A stretch of DNA of 64,000 nucleotides from Drouetiella sp036703255 (GTDB lineage Bacteria > Cyanobacteriota > Cyanobacteriia > Elainellales > Elainellaceae). Shown in pieces: positions 17,803 through 27,060 of this stretch. How positions within the stretch are numbered: the stretch's first letter is position 1; every line of letters starts with the position of its first letter. Location of the stretch: contig DATNPL010000096.1 of the NCBI GenBank assembly GCA_036703255.1, positions 1-64,000 of the forward strand, written 5' to 3'. The position numbers were made by a program, and so were the translations under genes. The notes beneath the pieces were generated by a model. It was not told the origin of the DNA and did not search any database. It saw nothing but the letters and a program-made list of their open reading frames with translations.

Positions 17803-18864
17803 ATGGGATCGACTCAGGCAAGGATCGCAATTGACGCGATGGGGGGAGATTTTGCTCCCGCCGAAATAGTGGCTGGCGCACTGAGGGCACAGGCCGAGCT
17901 GGGTGTAGAAATCCTGCTCGTTGGCGACCCCCAGCAAATTGCCAGCCTAGTGAAGCAACATAGCTCCTCGATTCAGGTGGAGATTGTGCCCGCAGAGGAT
18001 TTAGTGGAAATGCATGAGGAGCCGCTGACCGCGATCCGCCGCAAGCCCAAATCCTCGATTAATGTGGCCATGAGTTTGGTCAAAGAGGGACGGGCTGATG
18101 CAGTCGTCTCAGCCGGACATTCGGGAGCCGCTATGGCATCGGCATTGCTGCGACTGGGTCGTCTGCCCGGAATCGATCGCCCTGCTATTGGCACCGTTTT
18201 GCCCACCATCTTGGCCGGAAAGTCAGTGCTGCTGCTCGACATGGGCGCAAACGTAGACTGCCGTCCCAAGTTTCTAGAGCAGTTTGCCGTCATGGGCACC
18301 ATTTATGCCCAATATGTCTTGGGTATTGCTACACCCAAGGTGGGTCTGCTCAATATCGGTGAGGAGCCTTCTAAAGGCAACGATTTGGCCTTGCGCACCT
18401 ACGAGCTATTAGAGCAAAATCCTCGGATTCCTTTTGCCGGAAATGCCGAAGGGCGAGATGTGCTGTCGGGCAACTTTGACGTCATTGTCTGCGATGGCTT
18501 TGTGGGCAATGTCTTGCTGAAGTTTGCCGAAGCGGTGGGGGGTGTACTGCTGCAAATTTTGCGAGAGGAATTACCCCGAGGCTGGCGCGGCAAGCTGGGT
18601 ACGCTATTGCTCAAACCCAACTTAAAACGCATCAAACAGCGGATTGACCATGCAGAACATGGTGGAGGGCTACTGCTGGGAGTAGCGGGTATCTGCATTA
18701 TTAGCCACGGCAGTTCCCAGGCTCCTTCTATCTTTAATGCCATTCGGTTGGCCAAAGAAGCGGTGGATAACCAGGTACTCGATCGCTTGCAGTCGCAGTA
18801 TCAAAAAACCGTAGCTCAAGCCACAGCGCCAGCCCCTGAAGCCACCGCCACAGACGGAGAGTAA
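17803..18864 (+). CDS. plsX: phosphate acyltransferase PlsX
   Basis: Makes acyl-phosphate from acyl-ACP for phospholipid and glycolipid synthesis; peripheral to the membrane. 353 residues, starting with the family signature IAIDAMGGDFAP, then SAGHSGAAMASAL, LLDMGANVDCRP, the LLNIGEEPSKGN segment, IVCDGFVGNVLLK and the C-terminal EHGGGLLLGV region. The last 15 residues are Ala/Pro-rich and dispensable in appearance. fabH follows after only 3 bases, the classical plsX-fabH pairing of lipid synthesis genes. Confidence 0.96.
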   Translation: MGSTQARIAIDAMGGDFAPAEIVAGALRAQAELGVEILLVGDPQQIASLVKQHSSSIQVEIVPAEDLVEMHEEPLTAIRRKPKSSINVAMSLVKEGRADAVVSAGHSGAAMASALLRLGRLPGIDRPAIGTVLPTILAGKSVLLLDMGANVDCRPKFLEQFAVMGTIYAQYVLGIATPKVGLLNIGEEPSKGNDLALRTYELLEQNPRIPFAGNAEGRDVLSGNFDVIVCDGFVGNVLLKFAEAVGGVLLQILREELPRGWRGKLGTLLLKPNLKRIKQRIDHAEHGGGLLLGVAGICIISHGSSQAPSIFNAIRLAKEAVDNQVLDRLQSQYQKTVAQATAPAPEATATDGE

Positions 18865-18867
18865 ATC

Positions 18868-19863
18868 TTGAACGCAACAGGCATCGCCATTACTGGCAGC
18901 GGCTCTGCTGCGCCAGTTCATGTATTAGACAACGCCGGGCTGAGCCAATTGGTAGAAACTTCGGATGAGTGGATTGCCGATCGCACGGGCATTCGGCAGC
19001 GACACTTAGCTCAGCCCCAGGAATCCTTGAGATTAATTGCTGCTGAAGCGGCTCAAAAGGCGCTAGAGATGGCGCAGCTTGCGCCTATGGATGTGGATTT
19101 AATCATCCTGGCAACCTCAACGCCAGATGATTTATTTGGTACGGCTAGCCAGGTGCAGGCAGAGTTGGGTGCCATGAAAGCGGTCGCGTTTGACCTGACG
19201 GCAGCCTGCTCTGGGTTCGTGTTTGGCCTCGTGACGGCGGCTCAATTTATCCGCACTGGCGTTTATCAAAATGTGCTGCTGATTGGTGGCGATATTCTCT
19301 CGCGCTGGACAGACTGGAGCGATCGCCGCACCTGCGTTTTGTTTGGCGACGGAGCCGGAGCCGTGGTCATGCAGGCCAATACAGAGAGCGATCGCCTCTT
19401 GGGCTTTGAGCTACGGAGCGATGGGACGCAAAATAACTGCTTGACTCTGGCCTATCAGCCACAGCCTAAAACCCTGCTTGAACCCGTTACTATCGGGCAA
19501 GGCAGCTTTCAGTTCATTCAAATGAATGGGCAAGAGGTTTATCGCTTTGCCGTTCGCAAAGTCCCGGAAGTGATTGAGAAAGCCCTATTTCGCGCCAATC
19601 TCAGCGTCGAGCAGGTCGATTGGCTGGTGCTGCATCAGGCAAACCAGAGAATCTTAGATGCCGTTGCCGATCGCCTGGGCATTCCTTCTGAAAAAGTGAT
19701 TAGCAACATGGCACGCTATGGCAATACCTCGGCAGCCTCTATTCCGATCGCTCTGGATGAAGCGGTGCGATCGGGCAAAGTTAAACCTGGTGATGTGATT
19801 GCCACCTCTGGCTTTGGGGCAGGGCTAACCTGGGGCGCAGCTATTTTCCGCTGGGGAAAGTAG
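18868..19863 (+). CDS. fabH: 3-oxoacyl-[ACP] synthase III
   Basis: Condenses acetyl-CoA with malonyl-ACP to start fatty-acid synthesis. 331 residues with the complete triad: Cys114 in TAACSGFVFG, His in VLHQANQRI (about 255) and Asn in GNTSAASIP (about 285). The start is TTG at 18868, with GGAG at 18856-18859 inside the end of plsX, 8 bases upstream; no better start exists. Translation is probably coupled to plsX. A canonical terminator hairpin follows. Confidence 0.96.
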   Translation: MNATGIAITGSGSAAPVHVLDNAGLSQLVETSDEWIADRTGIRQRHLAQPQESLRLIAAEAAQKALEMAQLAPMDVDLIILATSTPDDLFGTASQVQAELGAMKAVAFDLTAACSGFVFGLVTAAQFIRTGVYQNVLLIGGDILSRWTDWSDRRTCVLFGDGAGAVVMQANTESDRLLGFELRSDGTQNNCLTLAYQPQPKTLLEPVTIGQGSFQFIQMNGQEVYRFAVRKVPEVIEKALFRANLSVEQVDWLVLHQANQRILDAVADRLGIPSEKVISNMARYGNTSAASIPIALDEAVRSGKVKPGDVIATSGFGAGLTWGAAIFRWGK

Positions 19864-19911
19864 GCTCGATCTGAGGGTTTTTATCGTCGCCATCCAGGCC
19901 GTTAGGGCTTT

Positions 19912-19952
19912 AAAAGTTGGGTGCTGTGCGGAGTACAGCACCCAACTTTTTT
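19912..19952 (+). terminator. intrinsic terminator of fabH
   Basis: AAAAGTTGGGTGCTGT (19912-19927) pairs perfectly with 19935-19950, 7-base loop, and the 3' arm runs into TTTTTT (19947-19952). A run before and U run after the stem make this the one classical terminator of the hairpins in this window; it is 48 bases past the fabH stop. Confidence 0.75.
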
Positions 19953-19995
19953 CATTCTGGCCAAGCCTTGGGATTGGATTAATAAAATCCAATAT

Positions 19996-20036
19996 TTTTT
20001 TGAAAGTGCTGCGCGAAGCGCAGCACTTTCAAAAAA
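19996..20036. terminator. 19-bp perfect hairpin between fabH and hisA
   Basis: TTTTTTGAAAGTGCTGCGC (19996-20014) pairs perfectly with 20018-20036 around the triloop GAA. It lies in the convergent gap, 27 bases past the hisA stop, so it is best placed to end hisA transcripts. The apex GCGAAGC is known as an extra-stable DNA mini-hairpin sequence. Confidence 0.5.
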
Positions 20037-20063
20037 CTTTACAGGTGATTAAATTCGTAATTC

Positions 20064-20837
20064 TTAGGCAAACATAGAGCTACCCAAATCAGGCGGCACA
20101 TCTTGCCAACGGCCATTGCCGACGGCTCGAATCGCCTCCGGCAAAACAATATCGCCTGTGTACAGCGCCCGTCCGACGATCGCCCCACTCACGCCAATCG
20201 GCTCTAGTGCCAGCAGATTCAGCAAGTCTGTAATAGAACTGACGCCACCTGAGGCGATCACGGGAATGGAAATGGCCTCTGCCAACTCTCGCAAGGCTTC
20301 ACGGTTGGGACCCTGCATTGTGCCGTCGCGGTGAATATCGGTATAAATAATGGCGGCAGCTCCAAGAGTCGCCATCTGCTGCGCCAGCGCCACGGCTTCC
20401 ACTTCAGAAGTTTCTAGCCAGCCGCGTGTTGCCACCTTACCGTTACGGGCATCAATGCCCACAACAATTTGACCCGGAAATTCTTGGCATAGCGCCTGCA
20501 CTAATTCTGGCTGCTCAACGGCGACTGTGCCCAAAATGACTCGCCGCACCCCCAGCGCCAGCAAATCCGCTACCGATTGCCGATCGCGCAATCCCCCCCC
20601 AACCTGCACAGGCACATCAACCGATCGCACAATGTTGGCGATCGCCTGTTGGTTGACCGGATGCCCTACCTTTGCACCGTCCAGATCGACCAGATGCACC
20701 CAGGTTGCCCCTTGCTCTGCCCACTGCTGCGCCACCGCTACCGGATTTTCATCAAACACCTGCGACTGGGCATAGTCTCCCTGATAGAGCCGCACACATT
20801 GGCCGTTGAGTAGGTCGATCGCTGGAATAACATCCAT
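20064..20837 (-). CDS. hisA: phosphoribosylformimino-5-aminoimidazole carboxamide ribotide isomerase
   Basis: Histidine biosynthesis TIM-barrel isomerase (ProFAR to PRFAR), 257 residues. Visible are the N-terminal catalytic Asp in VIPAIDLLNGQCVRL (D8), VQVGGGLRD, the second catalytic Asp in IIYTDIHRDGTMQGPN (about 130) and VIASGGVSS. Complete and single. HisF-like features are absent, and the paired TDIHRDGTM motif is diagnostic of HisA. It stands apart from other his genes, as in most cyanobacteria. Confidence 0.96.
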   Translation of the reverse strand: MDVIPAIDLLNGQCVRLYQGDYAQSQVFDENPVAVAQQWAEQGATWVHLVDLDGAKVGHPVNQQAIANIVRSVDVPVQVGGGLRDRQSVADLLALGVRRVILGTVAVEQPELVQALCQEFPGQIVVGIDARNGKVATRGWLETSEVEAVALAQQMATLGAAAIIYTDIHRDGTMQGPNREALRELAEAISIPVIASGGVSSITDLLNLLALEPIGVSGAIVGRALYTGDIVLPEAIRAVGNGRWQDVPPDLGSSMFA

Positions 20838-21117
20838 TTCACTTTGTCCTTAAAGAGTCCTTGAAATTATTGGCATTGCTGATTTGATCGAGCAGTGCAT
20901 TGGGGTGAATCAGCCGTTGAATCAGCGACACCTATTCAACAAAAAATCATTTTCACAACAACCCTCATCGTTGGTCAGGCGCAGCCGTTAAGAATTCTAC
21001 AATGCTCCGTTTGTCTTGAGATTGATCCGGGCACATTAGTCTCAACGCAGAAGTTTTATTTAGAGCAGAAATTTTGCTCGGGTTCACCTGACTCACGCGA
21101 TTTAAAGGAGTTTTTCC

Positions 21118-21405
21118 ATGACCAATTCCACCTTACCGGGCGCAGATAAAAAAATTGCTGCCGGAATTTGCGGTATTTTAATTGGCGCTTTTGGCGTGCA
21201 TAAGTTTATCTTAGGCTACAAGTCTGAAGCCTTCATTATGCTAGGGGTTTCGGTAGCAGGAATTGTGCTTTCCTGTTTCGTCATTCCAGTCTTAGCAACG
21301 ACTGCAATGGGCGTTATTGGACTAGCCGAAGGCATTATTTATCTGACCAAGAGCGACGAAGAGTTTGTTGCTACCTACATTACAGGGAAGAAGCCCTGGT
21401 TCTAA
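21118..21405 (+). CDS. TM2 domain membrane protein
   Basis: 95 residues. A TM2 domain covers residues 10-77: two hydrophobic helices (about 14-34 and 40-60) with GAFGVHKFILGY, the family's G-H-x-FYLG-like turn. The start has a strong AAAGGAG site 9 bases upstream. The C-terminus ends in GKKPWF. TM2 proteins are small membrane proteins of unknown function. The DUF2752 gene that follows is on the same strand, and such pairs occur in other bacteria. Confidence 0.85.
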   Translation: MTNSTLPGADKKIAAGICGILIGAFGVHKFILGYKSEAFIMLGVSVAGIVLSCFVIPVLATTAMGVIGLAEGIIYLTKSDEEFVATYITGKKPWF

Positions 21406-21509
21406 GCGCATGGCATTGATTAGGTCGGGCATGGCTGGATTATCAACGACTCCCTGATGGGTTAGAACATCATTTTTGACTGAATGCCCCTGACGAAATT
21501 TGCTCAGCC

Positions 21510-21557
21510 CAACATTGGTTTGGCACAACATTGGTTTGGCACAACATTGGCTTGAAA
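21510..21557 (+). repeat. 16-bp tandem repeat before the DUF2752 gene
   Basis: Two exact units CAACATTGGTTTGGCA (21510-21525, 21526-21541) and a third diverged one (21542-21557), ending 14 bases before the chosen start. The last unit is close enough to affect the ribosome binding region. Confidence 0.6.
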
Positions 21558-21571
21558 GAGGCTTGAAAGCA

Positions 21572-22075
21572 ATGACTGAAGAGCTTATTGACCGATCGCC
21601 CCTCCTTTCAGCGCCCCGTCTCCGGATGCGATGGGCGATTTTGGGGCTGAGTCTTACCCCCGTTGCGGGTGCGTTCCTCTACAATTTGGGGCTGAGATTC
21701 ACGCCGCAGAAGTGCTTTTTTCAGCAAATGCTCAGCTTTCCTGGGCCAGCTTGTGGCATGACGCGATCCTTTATGGCGATCGCCCAAGGAAACTGGCAGC
21801 AGGCGTTGTCCTATCATCTATTTGCTCCTTTGCTATTTAGCGCGTGTCTAATTGCATCTGCCCACACGGCCCTTGAGCTGCTCGTCGGGCACAAGATACC
21901 CGCACCCTATGCGCGATCGCTCTGCCGCCCAACGGTAATAGGGATCGGTATTTTGCTGTTTTTTGTCTACTATGCGCTGCGCCTGTATGCCCGCTACAGC
22001 GATGGCATGCTGCCTTTTGATCTAGACAGCCCCCTCGTTTGGCAGCAGCTCACCGCAGGAGCCAAAGCCCTCTAA
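21572..22075 (+). CDS. DUF2752 membrane protein
   Basis: 167 residues from ATG 21572. Family hallmark: CGMTRSFMAIAQGNWQQAL (cysteine and GMTR) with a preceding cysteine in PQKCFFQQM, then LSYHLFAPLLF. Three hydrophobic segments (about 25-45, 85-105, 125-145). The open frame runs further upstream, but that part translates the tandem repeat, so the internal ATG is preferred. The stop codon TAA is also the left copy of the TAA target duplication of the adjoining MITE. Function unknown. Confidence 0.8.
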   Translation: MTEELIDRSPLLSAPRLRMRWAILGLSLTPVAGAFLYNLGLRFTPQKCFFQQMLSFPGPACGMTRSFMAIAQGNWQQALSYHLFAPLLFSACLIASAHTALELLVGHKIPAPYARSLCRPTVIGIGILLFFVYYALRLYARYSDGMLPFDLDSPLVWQQLTAGAKAL

Positions 22076-22237
22076 GAGGATGTTTGAAAAGGGGTCGGCT
22101 GTGATTTTAGGCACCTGTTGATCCCCCCTGCCCCCCTTAAAAAGGGGGGGAATGAATTCAAAGTCCCCCTTTTTAAGGGGGATTTAGGGGGATCTGAAAC
22201 GTTTTGCTACCCATAGTTGGACTTTTCAAACATCCTC
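22076..22237 (+). mobile_element. MITE copy 1 (162 bp)
   Basis: Non-coding element with terminal inverted repeats GAGGATGTTTGAAAAG and CTTTTCAAACATCCTC, flanked by TAA on both sides (22073-22075, 22238-22240). Inside are C-rich and G-rich palindromic blocks around GAATTCA. Copies 2 and 3 (37187-37374, 40672-40833) are in the opposite orientation. No transposase is encoded. A 3-bp TAA duplication suits IS5-type transposases, an inference. Confidence 0.85.
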
Positions 22238-22265
22238 TAAGTTCTCTTACTCTTTTGCGATCGCC

Positions 22266-22451
22266 ATGCCCACGCTCAAGCCCAAACGGCTGATGTTTGC
22301 CTTGCCTCTCGCCCTGCTCGGTGCGGGCTATTTTGCAGCTTTTTCGGCATTGGAAACTCCGCCGATTCTTAAGGAGCAGCTTGTCTTGCTGCCTGTCCAG
22401 CTTGGGGTGCTAGTTTACCTGCTCTGGTGGCGACAGCGAGAAGCACCCTAA
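22266..22451 (+). CDS. small two-helix membrane protein
   Basis: 61 residues, starting MPTLKPKRLMFALPLALLGA. Two hydrophobic segments (about 9-28 and 39-55) are separated by a short polar loop with ETPPILKEQ; the C-terminus is WWRQREAP, positive and probably cytosolic. It begins just after the MITE, so it may have lost its original promoter or been part of the DUF2752 operon. No family recognised. Confidence 0.55.
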   Translation: MPTLKPKRLMFALPLALLGAGYFAAFSALETPPILKEQLVLLPVQLGVLVYLLWWRQREAP

Positions 22452-22497
22452 GCCAGGTAAATACGACTATTTATATCCTCAAGAACTGCGATCGACT

Positions 22498-25056
22498 TTA
22501 GGGAGCGCAATCTGAAGCTGTCGTAGCTGGCTGCTGTAGCGTCATAGCCGCCGCCTTAGCCACTAGACTGACATGCCCTGCGCCATCCTTTGCCCAGCCT
22601 TGCGCTTCCACGATCGGCAGGAAGGATTGAGAAGAACTTTGAGCTGAAGTCTGGGTTTCTTCTGCGCTCTGCTGAGGCAGCATCGCCCAATCTGAACCTC
22701 CAGGCTGGCTGCTGCGAGCCTCGCCTGGGCTGGGCGGGAGTCCACCCCGCCCCGTGACCACAAATTCGCCCAAACTGCGAGCCGTACCGCCTCGGCAGGT
22801 CTGCGCCACGAGCTGAGACGCATCCACTATAGTTTCTGGCAGCTCTGCCAACCGCTGAGTCGGATCGACTTGTAAGCTGCTAATCGTAATGTTGCCGCTA
22901 ATCCCTTGCTGCGAAAAAGCCGTAATGTCACTTTGGGAAGTTTGATGCTGCTGTGGAGCGATGCCAATGACAGTGGCGTTGAGGGTAATGTTGCCGCCAT
23001 TACCCGTAAAGGCATTGGCGGTAACGTCGCTATTCTCAGCCAAAGAAGAGACGACAAACGGGGTATCAATCCTGATGCTGCCGCCATTGCCGCCTGCATT
23101 GGCGCTGCCTGCACTGGTCGAAAGGGTACTGCCGCGCCGCAGAGTCAGCAGCGATCCGAGCTGTAACCGCAAGTTGCCCCCGTTACCGGAATTGGTTTCA
23201 GTTTGCAGCAAAGCGCGATCGTCCAAATTAACCCCTTGAGCTTTGATAGAAACATCACCTGCGCTCACCGCCTGCGATCGGTTAAGACTGCTGCTAGACA
23301 CTTGCGCCTGATTGCCGCGAACCGTTAACGTTTGGGTATTCAGTACAATATCTCCCCCCTGTCCGGTAGCGACCTGTCCCGTTGTGGGAGCGAGGGCATC
23401 CCCTGAGATCGAGCGAATGCCCGCAGAGAATAACCCGCCTTGAGGGCTACCGCTAATTTGAATCGCTGTGGCATTCACCTGCAACCGTCCGGCGTTGCCG
23501 CTGCCAAAGGTTGTGGTTTGCAAGCTTGCCCCATCCGACAGGTTCAGGCGCTGGGTGTGAATCACCACATCACCGCCCGCTCCGCTGGCTAAGGTGCCGC
23601 CATAAATGCCGCTGGAATTGGGCAGATTTGTCGGTTTTCCTGCATATTCGTAAGGAATAAAATCACCGTTTTGATCGCGGGCAATTCCGGTGAGATCAAT
23701 GTCAGTGGCTGTAATGCTTAAAGTGCCCGCATCTCCTGTACCAAAACTGGTGGTGTTGATCTGGGCACCCCCCCGCACCTCAAGGCGCTCGGCCTCGATG
23801 GTTAAATTGCCGCCCTGTTCTGCGCCATTGCTGATCGCATTGACAAACAGGCCGCTGAAGAGATCATCTAGCAACAGAGTTCCGGCTCGGATAGACAGGT
23901 TGCCCCCTGCCCCCGTTGCTGCAACTTCTGCCTCAAACCCTGTCTCCACATTGGTCTCAATCCGCGATCCTGCCACCAGGGTGATGCGATCGGCCTGGAC
24001 TCGAACATCGCCGCCTCGACCAGAGCCAAGGGTGCTGGCCGAAATGAAGGCCGCCCCCTGCATTTGCAGATCGGAAGCGTTAATCAGCAGGGGTTCACCG
24101 TTTTGGCTCCCCAAGGTTTGGGCTAGCACCACGGCATTGTCCAACAGAATCCGATCGCCCCGCAGTTGCAATCTGCCACCCCCCTCGCCGCTGGTGTAAA
24201 CCCGCGCAGGCTGAGTCGCTGTGCCCACGATTTGCAGGGTGCCAAAGTCTTGAATGCCCCCATAGCCGATCGCCCATCCTTGCGCTAGTGGCTTGAGGCT
24301 GACCTGTCCCTGCGCCACGCTGCCCAACTCAATCCGTCCCGACTCGGCAATGAGTCCGCTACCAGACAGAACAACATCTCCGCCAATCAATGCCAACGTC
24401 TGCCCTGCTGGCACCGCCAAACCGCTGAGGCGACTGCCAAAGTAATCCTCTACGGCTTGTCCGGTGCTGTTGCGGTAGGGCGCGATCGACTGGCTGACTA
24501 TCCTGCCGGAGCGTCCGGCACCCCCAATCTGTAATCCCACAGGCAGGCTAACGGTCAGCAACGCCGAAGCTTGCGGATCAACGGCACTAAAGCGATCGCC
24601 ATCTGCAAAATCAATCCAGTTGGCGGTAGTGGCGAGAAATGAGCCGCCAAGATTTAGCGCCGCATTGGGGCCAAATAGAATGCCATTGGGGTTGAGCAAA
24701 AACAGGTTGGCTGCGCTAATGCTGCCGTTGCGCTGCCGCAACTCCACCAATCCATCAATCTGAGACACCGAAGCACCCGTGACTCTGACAAAAACGTTGT
24801 TTAGCGCTGGGTCAATGCCCTGAAAGGAGGCTGTGCTGCCCCTCGGGACTGAGAACTTTCGCAAGCTGTGGAAGAGGTTGGCGCTGCCTGCCTGCGAGCC
24901 GCCTGTAATCACAAAGCGGTTGCCTTGCCGCTGGACTACAGAAGGCTGAGGCAGCGTCTCATCTGGGGCAATCTGTGCCCATGCGGGCTTTGTCCCACCG
25001 AGTTCCCCACCGAGGATTCCAACTAGCAATAGAGCGATCGCTTTTTTTCTCTTCAC
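22498..25056 (-). CDS. filamentous haemagglutinin N-terminal domain exoprotein (two-partner secretion type)
   Basis: 852 residues. Signal peptide about 1-27 (KRKKAIALLLVG ... AWA). Residues 30-290 form the TPS domain, with FLLNPNGILFGPNAALNLGG and SFLATTANWIDF. The rest is a long beta-helix of short repeats such as GNGGNLRLQLG and AGDVSIKAQGV. The C-terminal region has a TCRGG stretch found in cyanobacterial members. Such proteins are exported by a TpsB outer-membrane partner, which is not in this window, and act as adhesins or surface proteins. It overlaps the preceding RTX gene by 4 bases (ATGA), so both are probably one operon. Confidence 0.9.
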   Translation of the reverse strand: MKRKKAIALLLVGILGGELGGTKPAWAQIAPDETLPQPSVVQRQGNRFVITGGSQAGSANLFHSLRKFSVPRGSTASFQGIDPALNNVFVRVTGASVSQIDGLVELRQRNGSISAANLFLLNPNGILFGPNAALNLGGSFLATTANWIDFADGDRFSAVDPQASALLTVSLPVGLQIGGAGRSGRIVSQSIAPYRNSTGQAVEDYFGSRLSGLAVPAGQTLALIGGDVVLSGSGLIAESGRIELGSVAQGQVSLKPLAQGWAIGYGGIQDFGTLQIVGTATQPARVYTSGEGGGRLQLRGDRILLDNAVVLAQTLGSQNGEPLLINASDLQMQGAAFISASTLGSGRGGDVRVQADRITLVAGSRIETNVETGFEAEVAATGAGGNLSIRAGTLLLDDLFSGLFVNAISNGAEQGGNLTIEAERLEVRGGAQINTTSFGTGDAGTLSITATDIDLTGIARDQNGDFIPYEYAGKPTNLPNSSGIYGGTLASGAGGDVVIHTQRLNLSDGASLQTTTFGSGNAGRLQVNATAIQISGSPQGGLFSAGIRSISGDALAPTTGQVATGQGGDIVLNTQTLTVRGNQAQVSSSSLNRSQAVSAGDVSIKAQGVNLDDRALLQTETNSGNGGNLRLQLGSLLTLRRGSTLSTSAGSANAGGNGGSIRIDTPFVVSSLAENSDVTANAFTGNGGNITLNATVIGIAPQQHQTSQSDITAFSQQGISGNITISSLQVDPTQRLAELPETIVDASQLVAQTCRGGTARSLGEFVVTGRGGLPPSPGEARSSQPGGSDWAMLPQQSAEETQTSAQSSSQSFLPIVEAQGWAKDGAGHVSLVAKAAAMTLQQPATTASDCAP

Positions 25057-26342
25057 ACCAGCACAACGTCCTGACTCAAGTTAAACGAGGCAGGGCTGCC
25101 CTGAATCTGCATTACTTCCGTTTCATTGCCTGCGCCGATATAGAACAAAGAACCTAAGCTATAGCTAAAGTTGCTGCTCAACTGATCATTAGCAGTCAGA
25201 CCAAAATCATCTCTGGAAATTTGAATTTTGTCGCCCTGACTGCGGCTAAAGTCCTGAACCAAATCCACGTTGAGGATTTGTTCGCCATCAAAGTTGCTGA
25301 AGAAGATCTTCTCGACCACAAAGCGATCGCTGCCGCTGCCGCCAATCAGCGTATCGTTGCCCAGACTGCCAATCAGCGTATCGTTGCCGCTCTTGCCGTT
25401 TAAAGTATTGCGGCCGCTGTTTCCCGTGAGCGTGTTGTCTGCTTCGTTGCCTGTACTATTCAGATCTTGGGTTCCTGTCAGGATCAAATTATCCAGTCTG
25501 GCACCGGGTGCTTTGGCTCCCAGATCAAAGCTGATGGAAGATTCGACCGTTTCTATGCCCGTCTGGGGTTTTTCAATAATTTGGTCGCCTTGACTATCGA
25601 CGATGTAGAGATCGTCACCGTTGCCCCCTTCCATGCGATCGTTACCGCTGCCGCCTTCCAGCGTGTCGCTCTGGAGGCCGCCAATCAAGGTGTCGTCACC
25701 TGAGCCACCGTTGAGATAATCATTGCCGTTCCGACCTTCTAACCTATCTTTGCCTGAGCCGCCGAATAGCTTGTCGTTTCCCTTATCGGCAATGAGTGTA
25801 TCGTTGCCTTCTTCGCCCAGAAGCGTGTCATCTCCGCCGCCGCCACGAATGACATCATTGCCCTTGCCCGCCCGCACGATATTAATGCCGCTGCCGTAGG
25901 TTTTGGTGTCATTGTGGCTCTCACCGGGTTTATGGCTGAGCACCACGGTCTGAGGCCCTTGAGCATCTTCAATAATGATCGTTGCTGTGGAAAACCCGCT
26001 ACTGGCTACCAGCTTGGGAGAGGTGATATCGTCTGTCTCAAAGAGTGACCCAACCCCAGCCTGCTCCCGGAAAATATAAGTCTCTTTTTCAAACCGAACG
26101 GGAGAATTTGGATCATCGATCGTGAGAACGAGCACATCGGTACCATCGGCTGCGCCATCGTTGTAAACCCTGAACCGTAGCGATCGCGCCACGCTCGTAT
26201 CAAAACCCGAGTTCCAGGCATCATCATCTGGCTGGAAAAAGTCTCCACTGTCGGTGTCGAAGTCGATCGCATCAAAGCCGGGTCGCCCGGACAGTTGAGG
26301 GGGAGTGGTGCGTTTGGGTGGGCGGGGGCGAACTTTGCCCAT
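25053..26342 (-). CDS. RTX-type calcium-binding secreted protein
   Basis: 429 residues. The N-terminal 150 residues contain a possible Calx-beta-like stretch (VLVLTIDDPNSPVRF ... TIIIED). Then a run of RTX nonapeptides from about 168 to 260 (GGGGDDTLLGEEGNDTL and similar) and a second block near 330-350 (GNDTLIGGSGSDRF). The end, NLSQDVVLV, suits a type I secretion signal, and no signal peptide is seen. AAGGAG (26351-26356 on the minus strand) lies 8 bases before the ATG. Its stop overlaps the start of the haemagglutinin-type gene by 4 bases. Extracellular structural or adhesion role inferred. Confidence 0.88.
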   Translation of the reverse strand: MGKVRPRPPKRTTPPQLSGRPGFDAIDFDTDSGDFFQPDDDAWNSGFDTSVARSLRFRVYNDGAADGTDVLVLTIDDPNSPVRFEKETYIFREQAGVGSLFETDDITSPKLVASSGFSTATIIIEDAQGPQTVVLSHKPGESHNDTKTYGSGINIVRAGKGNDVIRGGGGDDTLLGEEGNDTLIADKGNDKLFGGSGKDRLEGRNGNDYLNGGSGDDTLIGGLQSDTLEGGSGNDRMEGGNGDDLYIVDSQGDQIIEKPQTGIETVESSISFDLGAKAPGARLDNLILTGTQDLNSTGNEADNTLTGNSGRNTLNGKSGNDTLIGSLGNDTLIGGSGSDRFVVEKIFFSNFDGEQILNVDLVQDFSRSQGDKIQISRDDFGLTANDQLSSNFSYSLGSLFYIGAGNETEVMQIQGSPASFNLSQDVVLV

Positions 26343-27060
26343 GATAGGTGCTCCTTAAAGGGATGGACTTGAATGAAAAGACTTTTCAAAACACTGTATT
26401 TTTCAAGACACGTATTTTTCAAGACAATACCAGATTCCAAATTAATGGAGGGTGGCTTAAATGGGTTCAGTAATACACAAACTTTTCTCCATTTTCAATC
26501 AGGTTGGCTTTCACAAATATTTCACAAACGGCAGCTTTGAAACTTACCTTTCAGGACTGTTTGGCACGCTCCATGCGATCGCTCCAGTGTTTGCCTCCTT
26601 ATAAATCAACAATGGATTCATCAGGCCGAAGCACAGAAATTATGTGAACTTATATGTAGAAATTTGTAATGAATTGTAAGTGAGAATTCGGTTCCCCATC
26701 TGTTGCGAAAACGCTACTGCAAAAATGATTGAGACTTTGCTGGTTTTTAAGAATTATTAGCCATAAGGAATCCGCTACGTTCCTACCGATAAGCGATCAT
26801 CTCTCAATTAAGCAATGCTTCAAGTGCCTGAAGCGACGGTGCCTTACACATTGGTGTTTTACACAGCAATGTCTTTTAGGGAGCAGCTTATGTTCCTTGT
26901 CGTAACCACCGTTGCAGGGGCTAGATTTCCGCACGCTAGATCGCCATTACGCTGTGGGGATTGGTTAGTGTCTGGGAATACTAGAAACGCTATGAATCCC
27001 AGCTATAAATCCCATGTGTGGGTTGGCTTGTCTCTAACGGTTTAGCAATCAGGAGTGCTT
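26343..27060. other. 718-bp intergenic region between the RTX gene and the H-NOX gene
   Basis: AT-rich. Holds a two-unit 16-bp repeat (GTATTTTTCAAGACAC at 26396-26411 and a near copy from 26412), in the likely leader of the RTX gene. It should contain two divergent promoters. A 76-codon plus-strand frame (26815-27045) has no family features and is not called. No tRNA is seen. Confidence 0.5.

Noticed and set aside
26815..27045. 76-codon frame before the H-NOX gene
   Set aside because: Low-complexity leader region, composition unlike protein, overlaps the expected promoter.
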